Assembly (NCBI RefSeq): GCF_019320115.1
Contig: NC_089597.1
Location: 116,008,000-116,071,999 of the forward strand
DNA from: Miscanthus floridulus
Lineage: Eukaryota > Streptophyta > Magnoliopsida > Poales > Poaceae
DNA: 64,000 bases
Direction of reading: 5' to 3'
Part shown: one piece after another, positions 1-10,281 of the stretch
Layout of the letters: every line of letters starts with the position of its first letter
Position numbering within the stretch: position 1 is the first letter of the stretch
Program-made: the position numbers and the translations under genes
The notes under the pieces: model-generated
What the model was told of the DNA's origin: nothing
The model's database searches: none
Seen by the model: the letters and a program-made list of their open reading frames with translations, nothing else

Positions 1-1670
1 ATGTCCAGGAGTTCCTTGGTAGTTTGTGGGCCCCTACGTCCTAACTTGTGGACCAGGGATTCGTAGGTTGTTCCGGACAGAAAGGCTCCTATCACGTCGG
101 CGTTGGCGACGTTAGGGAGCTCATTGCACTGTCGAGAGAAGCGCCGAATGTACCCGCGAAGGGTTTCATGGGCCTTCTGGCGGCAGTTTTTGAGGTCCCA
201 TGGGTTTCCAGGGCGTTTGTACGTGCCCTGGAAGTTACCCACGAAGATCTCCGTCAGATCCGCCCAACTCTGAATAGCATTGGACGGTAGGTGCTCCAGC
301 CATGCTCGCGCCGAGTCGGCCAAGAACAGTGGGAGATTGCGAATAATGAAGTTGTCATCACTCGCACCACCGGCCTGACATGCAAGCCAATAGTCTTCGA
401 GCCAAAGCTCGGGATTTGTTTCGCCAGAATATTTAGGGATGTTGGTAGGCGGTTGATACCTTAGGGGGAACGCAGCGTTGAGGATGTGTCATGCGAAGGC
501 CTGAGGGCCTGGCAGGTCGGGGCTCGGGCTTCGGTCCTCGTTGCTGTCGTAGCGCCCACCACATCGGGGATGATAGTCGTGGCGTGCTGCTTCTCCATCG
601 TCGCCATGGGCACGTCTTCGAGCGTTGATGATGCTGCGTACGTCGCGGCCATGGCCGAGGCGTTGATGTACTGGGACGACGGAGGGCTGCCCGCCGGCTG
701 GCGATGTTTGGTGTACGGATGCGTCCTTGGTGGGACGCACTGAGGGCGTGCATTGGCTGGTGTCAGGTTCACGTCGTCGAGACAACAAACTTTCCACCTG
801 CTACGCCGCTGCACGCTCGAGCAACGTGCGAATCTCCCGGCGAGCGTGGCGATCCTCGGACGTCGCGGCCTCCGAAAGGCCATGCAGCAAGGCGGTTGCT
901 GCGGCGATGTTCTGGCTGGCTCGGGCAAAGTGAGGAAAGGCCCCATCATCGGTAAGGATCCTTTGATGTACGGTGCGGGCCGTGGCGCGTGTGCGCCCCC
1001 CGTCTTTACGGTGTTCAATCTCGCGATTGATGTCCACGTATTCCCGGGCGAGCCCTTGCCTGGCCTCATCGATCTCTTGCTGATGAGCCCTTAGCTGCTC
1101 CATCCTTAGGTGAGATGGGGCTGTCATCTCTTCCCCGGATCTGCTGTCAGGATTATTTGTAGGGGTGGCCTCTTCCCTGGAGGCGCTTCCAACGTGACCC
1201 TCGGGGGTCTGCGTCATGAAGCATTCTCGGGAAGGGTGGTGGCTCCCCCTACTGGAATCCGAGCTAGAGAGCGATACTGGCTCCTCATTGAGGAGCTCGT
1301 AGAGGGTCTCCATATCTCGCTCAATTGCCCCCACGAACTCGATGTCCGTGGGTGATTGAACCACACGTAGCGCCAGAAGGCGGCCAGCGGTCGCTGTAGC
1401 GTTGCGGAGACCGAACAGAAACGCTGTCGGGGCGCTCCGTACGAGCCCTGCCGGACATAGGGCGGCGTTGTGAGAGGCCTCCTTGGGTGACGGGACTCCC
1501 CGGGAGTTGCCCGGCGGGCCCTCAAGCCTGAGACGGCTGAGGTTGATGGAAGGGGGAGATGGGGCGGCTGAGTGAGTCAGCGCCAGCTCTCCTCCTAGTG
1601 TGATGATGAAATCTAGGTCGCCAAAACGCACGTGTGCGCTCGGGGCCCAGGTGATTGCGTGGGTGGCCAT
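1..1670 (-). pseudogene. Gypsy gag polyprotein, broken and cut by window edge
   Basis: The likely start is the ATG at 1668-1670, 28 bp beyond the PBS. The upstream half is low complexity with a charged helical stretch (about 1110-950). The retrotransposon gag (capsid) domain lies at about 440-1, with the hallmark ELWLEDYWLAC and a Trp-containing segment typical of PF03732-like plant gag. The frame stays the same throughout but has two in-frame stops: TAG at 801-803 and TGA at 489-491. The second is most simply a CGA to TGA change, a methylated-CpG type transition. The C-terminal part, including any zinc knuckle, lies beyond position 1. Not expected to give a functional capsid. Confidence 0.8.
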
Positions 1671-1697
1671 CCGAGGCCTGATTTGGAACGCGCAACC

Positions 1698-1715
1698 CCC
1701 TACCTGGTGCGCCAA
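1698..1715 (-). other. Primer-binding-site-like sequence of G1
   Basis: On the minus strand the bases TGGCGCACCAGGTAGGG follow the LTR end, the same context as TGGCGCGCCAGGTAGGGG in the second Gypsy element at 10220. Position directly next to the CGACA end of the LTR supports a PBS. The tRNA partner was not identified. Confidence 0.6.
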
Positions 1716-2033
1716 CTGTCGGTGTTTCGTACAAGCACGAGTAAGTAAATTTATAGTAATGCACGTTAGGCTTGGATGGTGCGCTAAAGGACACAAGATT
1801 TATACTGGTTCGGGCGGAACGTCCCTACGTTCAGTTTGCTGCTGCTTGTGTTATTAGCACCGTGAACGGTCTGTAGTAAGGGGTACAAACGATCGAGAGA
1901 GGGACTGGTCCCAAGTCTCTGATGGAAGGGTTGAAAGGTGGTCAAGAGCTTCGTAGCCACTTGACTGTGTGTATGAGTGCGTTTTCTTGTTCGGTCTTAT
2001 TTTTCGGTCCCCCTGATGGAGGAAGCGCATCCC

Positions 2034-2041
2034 CTTTTATA
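2034..2041 (-). promoter_or_regulatory. TATA box, PBS-proximal copy, G1 LTR
   Basis: TATAAAAG on the minus strand inside CTTCATCTATAAAAGGGG, about 320 bp before the LTR end. A second TATA box in a similar setting lies at 3257-3264, so the LTR may carry two start regions. Confidence 0.45.
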
Positions 2042-2739
2042 GATGAAGGGGCTGGCTTTACAAGGGTGAGGGCTCTAGGACGCGTACTCTACTTAGTCTT
2101 GTGGCTCACGTCTACCCGGTCAGGTCCTTCATTCTGATGAGTGCGAAGGAAGATAAGTGCTTACAATGTTGTCGATGTCTCTGTAGGATGTCAGGTTAGT
2201 TACAGAATGCTGCCCTACGTAGGGTATGGGTTGTAGTACAGTGGTTTTGACTTATGAGCCTCCCCCAGCCTTGCTCCGCACGCCTTCTGGTTCTCATGAG
2301 TCCTCGTTGGAGGAATGCGGGGTCGGGGTCCGGTGTAGCGCCGTGGCTAAGGCCTTCTGACTGGGTGGACTTGAGGGGTCAGGAAGCGGGCGCCGCTCCC
2401 TCGGGTCCACAGCGTGGTGACGGAATATCCATCGTTCGTGGAGATAGCAAATCCCTTCCTGGAGCGTAGCGGTTGTCGTATATCTTCGTCGGGTTCCATG
2501 TCCCAGAGCTAAAGGCGGCGCCTACAACTCTACAGGGCGAGGTGCACGCACCTGTAATGCCTTTTGGGTTCTGTGACGCCCGGAAGGGTCTAAAGCATTA
2601 GTCCTGTCGTTCCCTGGTAGTACTTTTCCTGCCAGGGCGCACGGTATGGTCCTTGGAGCCATGGTTGACCCGAACGTCTTGTCTCGTCCTATACCCATCA
2701 TCATGAGGGATAGATATTGATCAAGGTGAGGCTCGTTCT

Positions 2740-3105
2740 TGGCCGTCGGGTGAGACGGAGACCAATCCCTGTCTCTTAGGCGAGACTAACCCCGCCCCTC
2801 TGGGATCGGGCGAGGCGGAATCCATCCCTCAGCCCTCGGGCGAGACCGAGCCCGCCCTAAAGGCGTCGGGCGAGACGGAGATTAACCTTGAGCCTTTGGG
2901 CGAGGCAGGGTTATCCCACAAAGGCGTCGGGTGAGGCTGACCCCGCCCCTCTGGGATCGGGCGAGGCAGAATCCATCCCTCAGCCCTCGGGCGAGACCGA
3001 GCCCGCCCTAAAGGCGTCGGGCGAGACGGAGTTTATCCCTCGGCCCTCGGGCGAGACCGAGCCCGTCCCAAAGGTGTCGGGCGAGGCGGAACCGAACTCC
3101 TGTCA
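2740..3105 (-). repeat. GC-rich tandem array in G1 LTR (about 30 bp TCGGGCGAGAC units)
   Basis: Repeats of TCGGGCGAGACNGAG spaced by about 30 bp. A larger block, from GCCCCTCTGGGATCGGGCGAG to GGCGTCGGGCGAGACGGA, occurs at about 2797 and again about 145 bp later, so the array grew by block duplication. Confidence 0.8.
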
Positions 3106-3256
3106 CTCGAACAAGGGATGACTCGGCGCCCTTATGCGTCCAGAAGTTTTTCACGTTCGGTGGTTATTGGTTCCACCTTCTGGGGTACCCTGGTATTAGG
3201 TCCCTGACAAAGGTGTTCTTCTCCGTTCCTCTCCTCTAAGTGGCCCAAGTCCTCTC

Positions 3257-3264
3257 CTTTTATA
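3257..3264 (-). promoter_or_regulatory. TATA box, distal copy, G1 LTR
   Basis: TATAAAAG on the minus strand inside CTTCAACTATAAAAGGAG, closely resembling the context of the copy at 2034-2041. Together they look like a duplicated promoter block about 1.2 kb apart. Confidence 0.45.
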
Positions 3265-3963
3265 GTTGAAGGGAGGACAAGGACAGTACATGTGTTAACT
3301 ATGCGGCGTCGTGCCAACAGGGGCGACATGTCCGAGCCCTGTGGCCTGTCCCTGTGGCGGTGTGGTCATCGGAGTGGTCCGTCCTTGGAGCACTGGGGCG
3401 GCGTGCTAGTCCCATCCGATCCTGTGCGTCGTGAGAGCCCTGGGACCGTCTCGAAGTGGGTGCGGCGGTGGACGTGCAAACCGCTGTGGATGGACTATGC
3501 GCGAGGCCGAGGCTTGGCCAGTGGCGAGGCTGTACCCAATGGGGGGTCTCAGCGGGCATGATCCCCAAGATAGCCGAGACCTTGGTGCACAGTGCCGAGG
3601 CCCCGAGTGGGCGGCTGATCTGGTGCGTCGGCTTGGAGGCGGTGATGTCCCGGGACAAGTTGTCCGTGCGATGTTGTTTTCGAGGCGGGGATGGCGGGAC
3701 ACAGTGCAGTATGGGCGCTGATCGTGGGCATAGCGTCAGAACACAGTGGCCGGTAATCCCCGCCGTGCCCTGTCTCGGCCCGTATGGTGATGATGCGACC
3801 TCAGGTCCCGTCGGCCATTCCGTGGCGTCGAGCCCTCGTCCGGCGGAGATTGCGGGAGTGGTTGAAGTATTAATGAGACACGACGTGCTATCGGGAAGGT
3901 TGGCCGAGGCAGGGGGGCGACGGGCCACGGACGAACCGGCCTCGAGCGACACAGAGAATAAGG

Positions 3964-4190
3964 CCTCGCGCGAGACGGAGATCGGACTCCTTGTCGAGGC
4001 CTTCCGTGAGAGGCCTCGCGCGACACGGAGAATGCACCCCCTGCCGAGGCCTTCCGTGGGGAGCCTCGCGCGAGGCGGAAATTGCGTTCCCTGCCGAGGC
4101 CTCCTGTGGAGAGCCTCGCGCGAGGCGAAGATCGCGTCAGGACGCCGAGACCTCCTGCGCGAGGCTCGAGGCGAGGCGGAGGGCTTGGTG
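3964..4190 (-). repeat. 50 bp tandem repeats in G1 LTR (CCTCGCGCGA units)
   Basis: The string CCTCGCGCGA recurs at 3964, 4014, 4064 and 4114, an exact 50 bp period. Each unit also has a GCCGAGGCCT(T/C)C core. CpG-dense, so a likely heavily methylated block. Confidence 0.8.
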
Positions 4191-4311
4191 GGCCCGGTTG
4201 TGGCGGGTGAGGGGCCCACGGCTTATCTTCTAGCTTTGTTTTTTGATGGGACCTAAGCGACCCCTTTGATGTTCGCTCAGGGTACCCCGTTCTAAGGTAC
4301 CCGACAGGTTG

Positions 4312-4411
4312 TTTTCTGGGCTGATAAACTCGGCTAGTGTTGGCTTGTTGTGAGAGAAAAATATTGTACCATGTTTGATAAACCCTGGCTGAAACCAACA
4401 AGCAGGCTGTG
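4312..4411 (+). mobile_element. Truncated MITE, 3' half
   Basis: The stretch with GTGAGAGAAAAATATTGTACC and GGCTGAAACCAACAAGC resembles one end of a common grass MITE, seen in reverse and in full in the NAC intron at 36568-36675. The other half is absent, as expected if G1 inserted into it. Confidence 0.45.
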
Positions 4412-4691
4412 CCGCAGAAGTAGAAGTTTAGTACTGTACCAGTACTTACTAACTAGGTAACGCTTCGTATTATATAGTAATATTACAACACTATTCTTGC
4501 CAAGAAGTTACCTGGGAGGGGATACTAATAGCAGGTGAAATAATGCCCTATTAGGTCCCGCAAACTTGATGGGTTGTGCAAATTGTCGTGTCAAACCCCA
4601 AAATTTTTATACTTAAAATAAAAATAGAAATAGATTTGAACATAAAAAAATAATGTCGTGATGAGAAAAATGTAGGTTTCATTTTTTTTAT
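4412..4691. other. AT-rich intergenic DNA
   Basis: No ORF, repeat or signal recognised. It ends in T8AT, which is the left target-site copy of the next element. Confidence 0.5.
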
Positions 4692-5626
4692 GGAAAAAGT
4701 CTACTCCACCCCCTCAACTATGGAAGGTGGTCTACATAACCCCCTCAACTATGAAACCGTCTGTTTTACCCCCTGAACTTTCCAAAACCGTCTAATTTAC
4801 CCCATGGGCGGTTTTTCAGGGTGGTTTTGCTACAGTAACAGCGGGTCTGCTACAGTGACAGCGGGTTTGCTACAGAACCGGTGTTTTGAATTTTCTTTTT
4901 TTTGTTTATTTTCGTTGAATTTTTGAAAAATCATAGTAAATCATAGAAAAATCGTAAAATAAAAAATCTAATTTTATTGAACTCCACATGAGTAGATCTA
5001 CACAGTGAATATATAATACGGTATGTTTTAGTACAAATTTTTTTGTAGCTTTAGATTAATTGAAAAATCTAATTTTGTCTGTAATTAATTGGAATAATTC
5101 ATAGCTGCAGCTTCTATGGTCCAATTGTGGTGAAATTTTTATGGTACGCTAATTATTGTATGCTTGAACTATAGTAAAAATTTCGTACTCATTGGACTAT
5201 GTATAACTTAGTTATAGATAAATTCTAATTAATTACAGACAAAATTGGATTTTCCAATTAATCTAAAGCTACAAAAAAAATTTGTACTAAAACATACCGT
5301 ATTATATATATTCACTGTGTAGATCTACTCATGTGGAGTCCAATAAAATTAGATTTTTCATTTTACGATTTTTCTATGATTTACTATGATTTTTCAAAAA
5401 TTCAACGAAAATAAACAAAAAAGAAAATTCAAAACACCGGTACTGTAGCAAACCCGCTGTCACTGTAGCAGACCCGCTGTTACTGTAGCAAAACCGCCCT
5501 GAAAAACCGCCCAGGGGGTAAATTAGACGGTTTTGGAAAGTTCAGAGGGTAAAACAAACGGTTTCATAGTTGAGGGGTTTATGTAGACCACCTTCCATAG
5601 TTGAGGGGGTGGAGTAGACTTTTTCC
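4692..5626. mobile_element. Mutator-like long-TIR MITE (near-palindrome, 935 bp)
   Basis: The outer ends are GGAAAAAGTCTACTCCACC and its exact inverse. The two arms (about 4692-5160 and 5200-5626) are nearly perfect inverted copies, including CTCAACTATGGAAGG, the GCTACAGT repeats and a central ATAATACGGTATG block. The flanks repeat TTTTTTTTAT at 4682-4691 and 5627-5636. A duplication of 9-10 bp with TIRs of over 400 bp and no coding capacity fits a Mutator-like non-autonomous element. The transcript would fold into a long hairpin. Confidence 0.85.
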
Positions 5627-5632
5627 TTTTTT

Positions 5633-6290
5633 TTATTGAAGTACACTAGAGATGCTTAAAATGTAGGCCCGTCGTGTCAATGATTTTTATATGAAAATTA
5701 TAGCTTTCAATGAGATCTACAACTTTTTATTTTTTGAGCTTGTTTATTTGTATTTTTTATTGAACTACACTAGAGATGCTTAAAATGTAGGCCCGCGTGT
5801 CAATGATTTTTATATGAAAATTGTAGCTCAATGAGATCTACAACTTTCTAGTTTTGAGTTTTTTCATTTGAGATCATTAAAATGGTCAAAGAAAATAATA
5901 TAAAGATCTAGCAGTATGTTAATCACGTACTAGAGCTTGTCGTCTTAGCAAAATCGTATCTTTCTTGTATGTCGTCTGATTAAGATGCTTTATATATATA
6001 AATTTTAGCTATCGATGAGACCTACAAATTCCTAAATTTGTGTTTTGTCGTTTAAGATCGTTAGACTTTCAGGAAATAATATAAAGTTTGAGCAGCATAT
6101 TAAGCTTGTCGCATTAGAAAAAATTATATCTTTGTTATATGGTGTCGGATAAAATATTTTATATATAAAAATTGTAGATCTCATGAGGTCTACAAAATCC
6201 TAATTTCAAGTTTTATCATTTAAAGTCATTAAGATTCTTAAAAAAATAATATAAAATTTCAATAGCATATTAATCGCAGACCGCTTATGA
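5633..6290. repeat. Diverged tandem repeats, about 124 bp and decayed copies
   Basis: Two close copies start at TTATTGAAGTACACTAGAG (5633) and TTATTGAACTACACTAGAG (about 5757), each containing ATGTAGGCCCG and GAGATCTACAAC. More distant copies with GA(C)CTACAAA and AATAATATAAAG follow at about 6000 and 6180. AT-rich with no ORF. Resembles interspersed grass repeat DNA; class unknown. Confidence 0.65.
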
Positions 6291-6667
6291 ATTTTACTTA
6301 GAAAGAAAACGTTTGACGTCTGAACTCTAGACCTGTACATATTTCAGTGGCCCGACTACTCTACTGGGCTTTACATGGACCCAGGATGTGGCCCAAATAA
6401 AACAAAAGAATAATTATCATTTGTCAAAATCCAAGTTCACACGGCGGCCACAAACGTGCTGTCACTTGCGCCTGATTGGTTTTGTCTCGTCTGCGTTGCG
6501 AGGTGCATGGCTGCGCGCCGCTGGTACCTGCTGACCTGGCGCCGAGACCTTGATCGGGATGCAAGACGGATTCCACGGACTCGTGGCAGAGAAACGACCA
6601 TCCGCTTTGATTCTGGACTTTAGTCTCGATATTTTTTGCGTTTAGAGTAAAGGAAAAATTATACCCA
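6291..6667. other. Intergenic DNA with nothing recognised
   Basis: A short minus-strand ORF at 6424-6681 has no recognisable motif and was not accepted as a gene. Confidence 0.4.
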
Positions 6668-7098
6668 GTTGAAGCTACCAACAGAAACTAAAGGCCCCTG
6701 TCCTGGCACGCTTTCGCAGCAGGCCACCTCCGGACTAAAGGTCATTCAACCTTTAGTTTCGATTGGTAACACCAACCGGGACTAAAAGGTGACCTTTTAG
6801 TCTTTGTTGGTGTCACCAACCCGTATTAAAGGTCTCCCACCCGGGACTAAAGGTACCCCACAGGTCAATTCAAAAGGAGAGTGTTCAGGATCCTGTCACA
6901 TGTGGTGTACAGCTGAATTGGTAAGGAGTTTATGTGCGAGGAAAGAGATCTTGGGTTTGAATCTCACACATCGCAAGAGAGGTCTCCCTATAATTTCGTT
7001 TATTTTTCTTCTGAGGATGGACCTTTAGTCCCAGTTATATGACCCGGGACTAAAGACCAGGACCTTTAGTCCCGACTAAAGCCAATTCTCAACCAGAA
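6668..7098. mobile_element. Non-autonomous DNA element with ACTAAAGG motifs
   Basis: Inverted ends carry ACTAAAGG near CCTGTCCTGG on the left and CCAGGACCTTTAGTCCC on the right. Inside are several (G)GGACTAAAGGT and CAACCGGGACTAAA blocks, a motif set very common in grass MITEs. The boundaries are approximate because the ends have decayed and no clean target duplication was found. A tRNA-like A-box/B-box pair lies in the middle (6911-6965). Confidence 0.6.
6911..6965 (+). other. tRNA-like A-box/B-box pair
   Basis: AGCTGAATTGGT (6911-6922) resembles a pol III A box and GGGTTTGAATCTC (6953-6965) a B box, about 30 bp apart as in tRNA genes. No full cloverleaf could be drawn, so this is a tRNA-derived fragment at best. 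Confidence 0.3.
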
Positions 7099-7904
7099 CT
7101 ACAACCTATTTCTCTACTAGTCAAATAGACTTAATTTCTACGAGAGTTACACATAACTCATAAAAGTTAAGCTCATTTACGGGTTTGTGGACAACCTACC
7201 TTACATATCTGGACCTTGAGCCTAATGGCTGGCGCTGTGGTAAAGTGGTGTTGCAATGAGCGTACAATCCTACAAGCTCAGCGTAAAATCCCACATGTAC
7301 GAGCACGGGGGGACGGGCAGACTAATTTCAGAGATGTGCACAAGGGCACGGGCTGTGAAGGTTGGCTGCAATGCCCTGCCTCCTTGCTTTCTTCAGCTTT
7401 AGATGTATGTCTAAACGGTGCAAAAAAAAAAGAGACTTCATTACACCGCTTTCTGATGCATGTGGGATATCACATATCTTGAACAGTTAAACTTTTATAT
7501 GCGCGTTCATTTTCTATTTGTGATTTTATCCCATGAGTTGGTCCCACCTATGATTTTAGGTGTGGTCCACAGCTGACCTAATATATGCTTTTTAGTACAA
7601 ATGGAGGTGATGAGAATAATGCGTCAAAAGACGCTACAAAGAAACTGTCGTGGTTGTTAGTTTCAGCTTATTTTGATCATAAGTAGCTTATAAGTTTTAC
7701 CAAATGGCATATAAAACCTTTCACAACTTCAAGTCACTCTTCAAGTCACAGCTCCTTCACGGAATCATACGGTAAGCATTAGATGATCTAGTGGCCTTAC
7801 ATGCGCTTTAATGCATTCTGGGATGCTACTATTGATCCCGTTTCAACTGAAAACTCGTGCAATTCAACTTATTTAAGCTCCTAAGTGAGCTCTCACCCTT
7901 TTTA
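7099..7904. other. Intergenic DNA with nothing recognised
   Basis: ORFs here are short and lack motifs. No repeat structure was recognised. Confidence 0.4.
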
Positions 7905-8285
7905 GGCCACTCTTGAGCTACCTAATCCAAACTTTTAAAAGTGTGCATCACTCTAACACTATTAGCAAAGCCAGCCTTAGGCCAATCTACGCATCTTAGC
8001 CCCCCTTATAGTAAGGCCACACAAAAACAAAGACCTATATTCTACTTCTACTAAGTGCATCTCAACATTAAGTGGCACTTAGAACTACAAAAAAATCATT
8101 AGCCTTTGTGAATATCATTTGCATCCAATTCTTAGAATCGGGTAACTGGGGCCAAGAAAAACATTGTAGCTGGTTTTGTGATTAATTTAAATTAATGCTC
8201 CTACAAAGCATAGGTTAGTCATAATAACTTGTGTTGGTTAATCACCAAAACTGAATTCGCCTCTATATTCCCATTTCTAGCTTAG
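7905..8285. repeat. Decayed relic of the Copia LTR family
   Basis: The order of landmarks matches the right half of the Copia LTRs at 42880-43270 and 53760-54130: GAGCTACCTA, AGTGTGCA(C/T)CAC, CCCCCCTTA(A)TAGTA, CAAAGACCTA, AGTGCATCTCAAC, GGCACTTAGAACTA, GTTAGTCATAATAA and TTAATCACCAAAAC. Many substitutions and small indels show it is much older than the other copies. Only part of an LTR is visible. Confidence 0.6.
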
Positions 8286-9178
8286 TTTTAGACTTCCGAG
8301 TTTAGACTATAGCTATATGACATGTTCACTAGTGTTGGACTGTTGGTAGTCCAGATCACAACAACTGATAGCATTTGACAAGCTCCTATATCATCTTATC
8401 TAAAAAAAAAAAACGACCACAATTTCGTTCTTTTTCGTGCAACAAAAAAAGCTTAAGCTTATTTAATTTCATTTTCTTTCTCTTGTTAAATCAAGCATGT
8501 CCGGACAAATCAACTCTATCCCCATCCCCATCACCTAGTAGCTTTCCTATTTCATTTTCAATTAGTACAGTCTATTCTCTCTAATGACCAGAAGATACGC
8601 CCTATCATTTTCTGACGGGGGCTGGCAAACCACCAAATTCTCACCGCTTTTCACGCAGTGCTCATGATACACGTAGAATTGTATACTACACCTTCCAGAA
8701 CCCAGAATGCATTGAAAAGGAGATTAGGAGAGATGATGACTCATTAATCACGAACTGACCTGATGACTGGCCAACGGAACATTCCTGTTTCAGCGTCTTC
8801 GTTCCCCAGCAACCACCTGCATAATCTCTCAATTCATATTATGCGTAGCAGCAGTAGTAGAAAAAACAGTGATGTACTGATCGATCTCTGTAAACTATTG
8901 TTTGGAATGATTAGAAGGACAAGGACTGTTGAAGAAACTACACACGCAAGCCAGCTAATGCATGATCAGTCGAGTTGTTAGTACTGACCGGCCGGCAGTG
9001 CGTGCTTCTTGGCAGGCTAATCAGAAAGGCTAATCAGTTGGTAGCAGCCGTACGTATGAACAGAAACTGTCGCTGTAGTCGATCTCTGTGCAGTGCACAG
9101 CTTAACGGAAGAGCTAACTTGCTAGTTGGTGTGCGTAGGTAGCTAGGTAGATGCAGGTGGTTGGGGGAGAAGAATTAA
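8286..9178. other. Intergenic DNA with nothing recognised
   Basis: No ORF with a known motif and no clear repeat. It ends in the TAA target copy of the next MITE (9176-9178). Confidence 0.4.
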
Positions 9179-9421
9179 GGCCCAGTTTAGTTCCCCAGGA
9201 ATTTTGTAAAATTTTTCACATTCCCCGTCACATCGAATCTTTGGACGCATGCATGAAGCATTAAATATAAATAAAAAATAAAACTAATTACACAGTTTAG
9301 ACGAAATCCACGAGACGAATCTTTTAAGCCTAATTAGACTATGATTGGACACTAATTGCCAAATAACAACGAAAACGCTACAGTGTCCATTTTGCCAAAT
9401 TTTTTGCATCTAAACCAGGCC
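9179..9421. mobile_element. Tourist-like PIF/Harbinger MITE (243 bp)
   Basis: Ends are GGCCCAGTTTAGTTCC and, inverted, GGCCTGGTTTAGATGC. TAA flanks both sides (9176-9178 and 9422-9424). The interior has the family landmarks CATCGAATCTTTGGACG, ACTAATTACACAGTTT, GACGAATCTTTTAAGCCTAA and CTAATTGCCAAATA, shared with the copies at 57547, 58436 and 58753. A 3 bp TAA duplication is typical of Harbinger MITEs. Confidence 0.85.
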
Positions 9422-9424
9422 TAA

Positions 9425-9815
9425 GCATCGAGTCAGGGCAAGCCCTAGCGTAAGAAAGTAATTTTAGGTCTAGCAAAACCAAATTATTTTTAAATTTAAT
9501 TAAATTTCTAGAAAATAATATCCAAACAAGTATAATGTGAGAACATATATATGGTAACAAATCTAATAATACTTATTTATCATAATATATTTTATATAAA
9601 TTTGATCAAACTCTGGATTATTTGACCTAATATGATTTTTCATTTTTTGTCGGATGGCTAGCATCTTTGTCTGTCTCTCACTACTCAGGCCACTCTAAGA
9701 CATTCACAGGTAGGACCCGCACGCCATGCACTCCATCACCATGGCCGTGCTCTCTGGTACTGGGTTGTGGGTTCGATGCTTTCCTTGTCACTTCGTCAGT
9801 CATAGGTGAGATCAT
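9425..9815. other. AT-rich flank of the G2 insertion
   Basis: No gene seen. Positions 9811-9815 (ATCAT) are the left target-site copy of element G2. Confidence 0.5.
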
Positions 9816-10217
9816 TGTCGGTGCGGGACCCGCGGGATACCCCGCAAGGAAGGAAGAAGAACTAGTCTGACTAGGATTCTTCCCCTGTAATCTTAGTAGT
9901 AGTATTATTCTGTAATCCTACTAGGAACTCTCATGGTAAACCGATTAGGATTCTGGCCTCCTGACTATATAAAGGAGTGCAGGGCTCCTTGAATCGGAAG
10001 TGAAAACAACAATTGTACAACACAAGACTTACAATCAATCCAACACAAAGGCTAACGCCGACTGGACGTAGGGCTATTACTCGATCTACGATCGAGGGCC
10101 CGAGCTAGGATAAATCGACTGTCTCTTGCATTAACCATCGAGTTCTGCATACGCTGAAGCCCGAACATACTGCCCCGGGTACCCCCGTGGCAGGCTATCG
10201 GTGGTCAAACATCGACA
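9816..10217 (+). repeat. 5' LTR of G2
   Basis: TGTCGGTGCGGG ... AAACATCGACA, 402 bp, colinear with the 3' LTR. Contains a TATA box at 9966-9973. Confidence 0.95.
9966..9973 (+). promoter_or_regulatory. TATA box of the G2 5' LTR
   Basis: TATATAAA in the context CTGACTATATAAAGGAG. It is conserved in the 3' LTR at 28910-28917, so transcription probably begins about 30 bp downstream. Confidence 0.7.
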
Positions 10218-10219
10218 GC

Positions 10220-10237
10220 TGGCGCGCCAGGTAGGGG
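10220..10237 (+). other. Primer binding site of G2
   Basis: TGGCGCGCCAGGTAGGGG begins two bases after the LTR end, the expected PBS position. The priming tRNA was not identified. Confidence 0.75.
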
Positions 10238-10281
10238 CTTTCGGCGACTTTGCATCCGAGAGCTCGACGGACCTCGACAAC

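Larger units (their letters stand above)
1..4306 (-). mobile_element. Ty3/Gypsy LTR retrotransposon, 5' part (element G1)
   Basis: Reading the minus strand from 4306 downward gives a 5' LTR beginning TGTCGGGTACC and ending CACCGACA, then a PBS-like stretch, then a gag region that runs off the window edge. Pol and the 3' LTR lie outside the window, so no target duplication can be checked. The gag type and GC-rich LTR fit grass Gypsy elements; the exact family is not assigned. The LTR appears to have landed in a MITE whose second half survives just to the right. Confidence 0.85.
1717..4306 (-). repeat. 5' LTR of Gypsy element G1
   Basis: About 2590 bp bounded by TG...CA (minus strand TGTCGGGTACC ... 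ACACCGACA). It contains two TATAAAAG boxes on the minus strand and two GC-rich arrays described separately. The ORFs across it on both strands are products of GC-rich repeats and are not treated as genes. Confidence 0.85.

Noticed and set aside
801..1796. 331-codon minus-strand ORF taken as a whole as a gene starting at 1796
   Set aside because: Its first 40 codons lie in the LTR and PBS. The true gag start is more likely 1670 and the frame continues past the TAG at 801, so it is treated as part of a broken gag.
3299..4401. Long overlapping ORFs on both strands in the G1 LTR
   Set aside because: They cover GC-rich tandem repeats in several frames at once, with no domain; an effect of composition.
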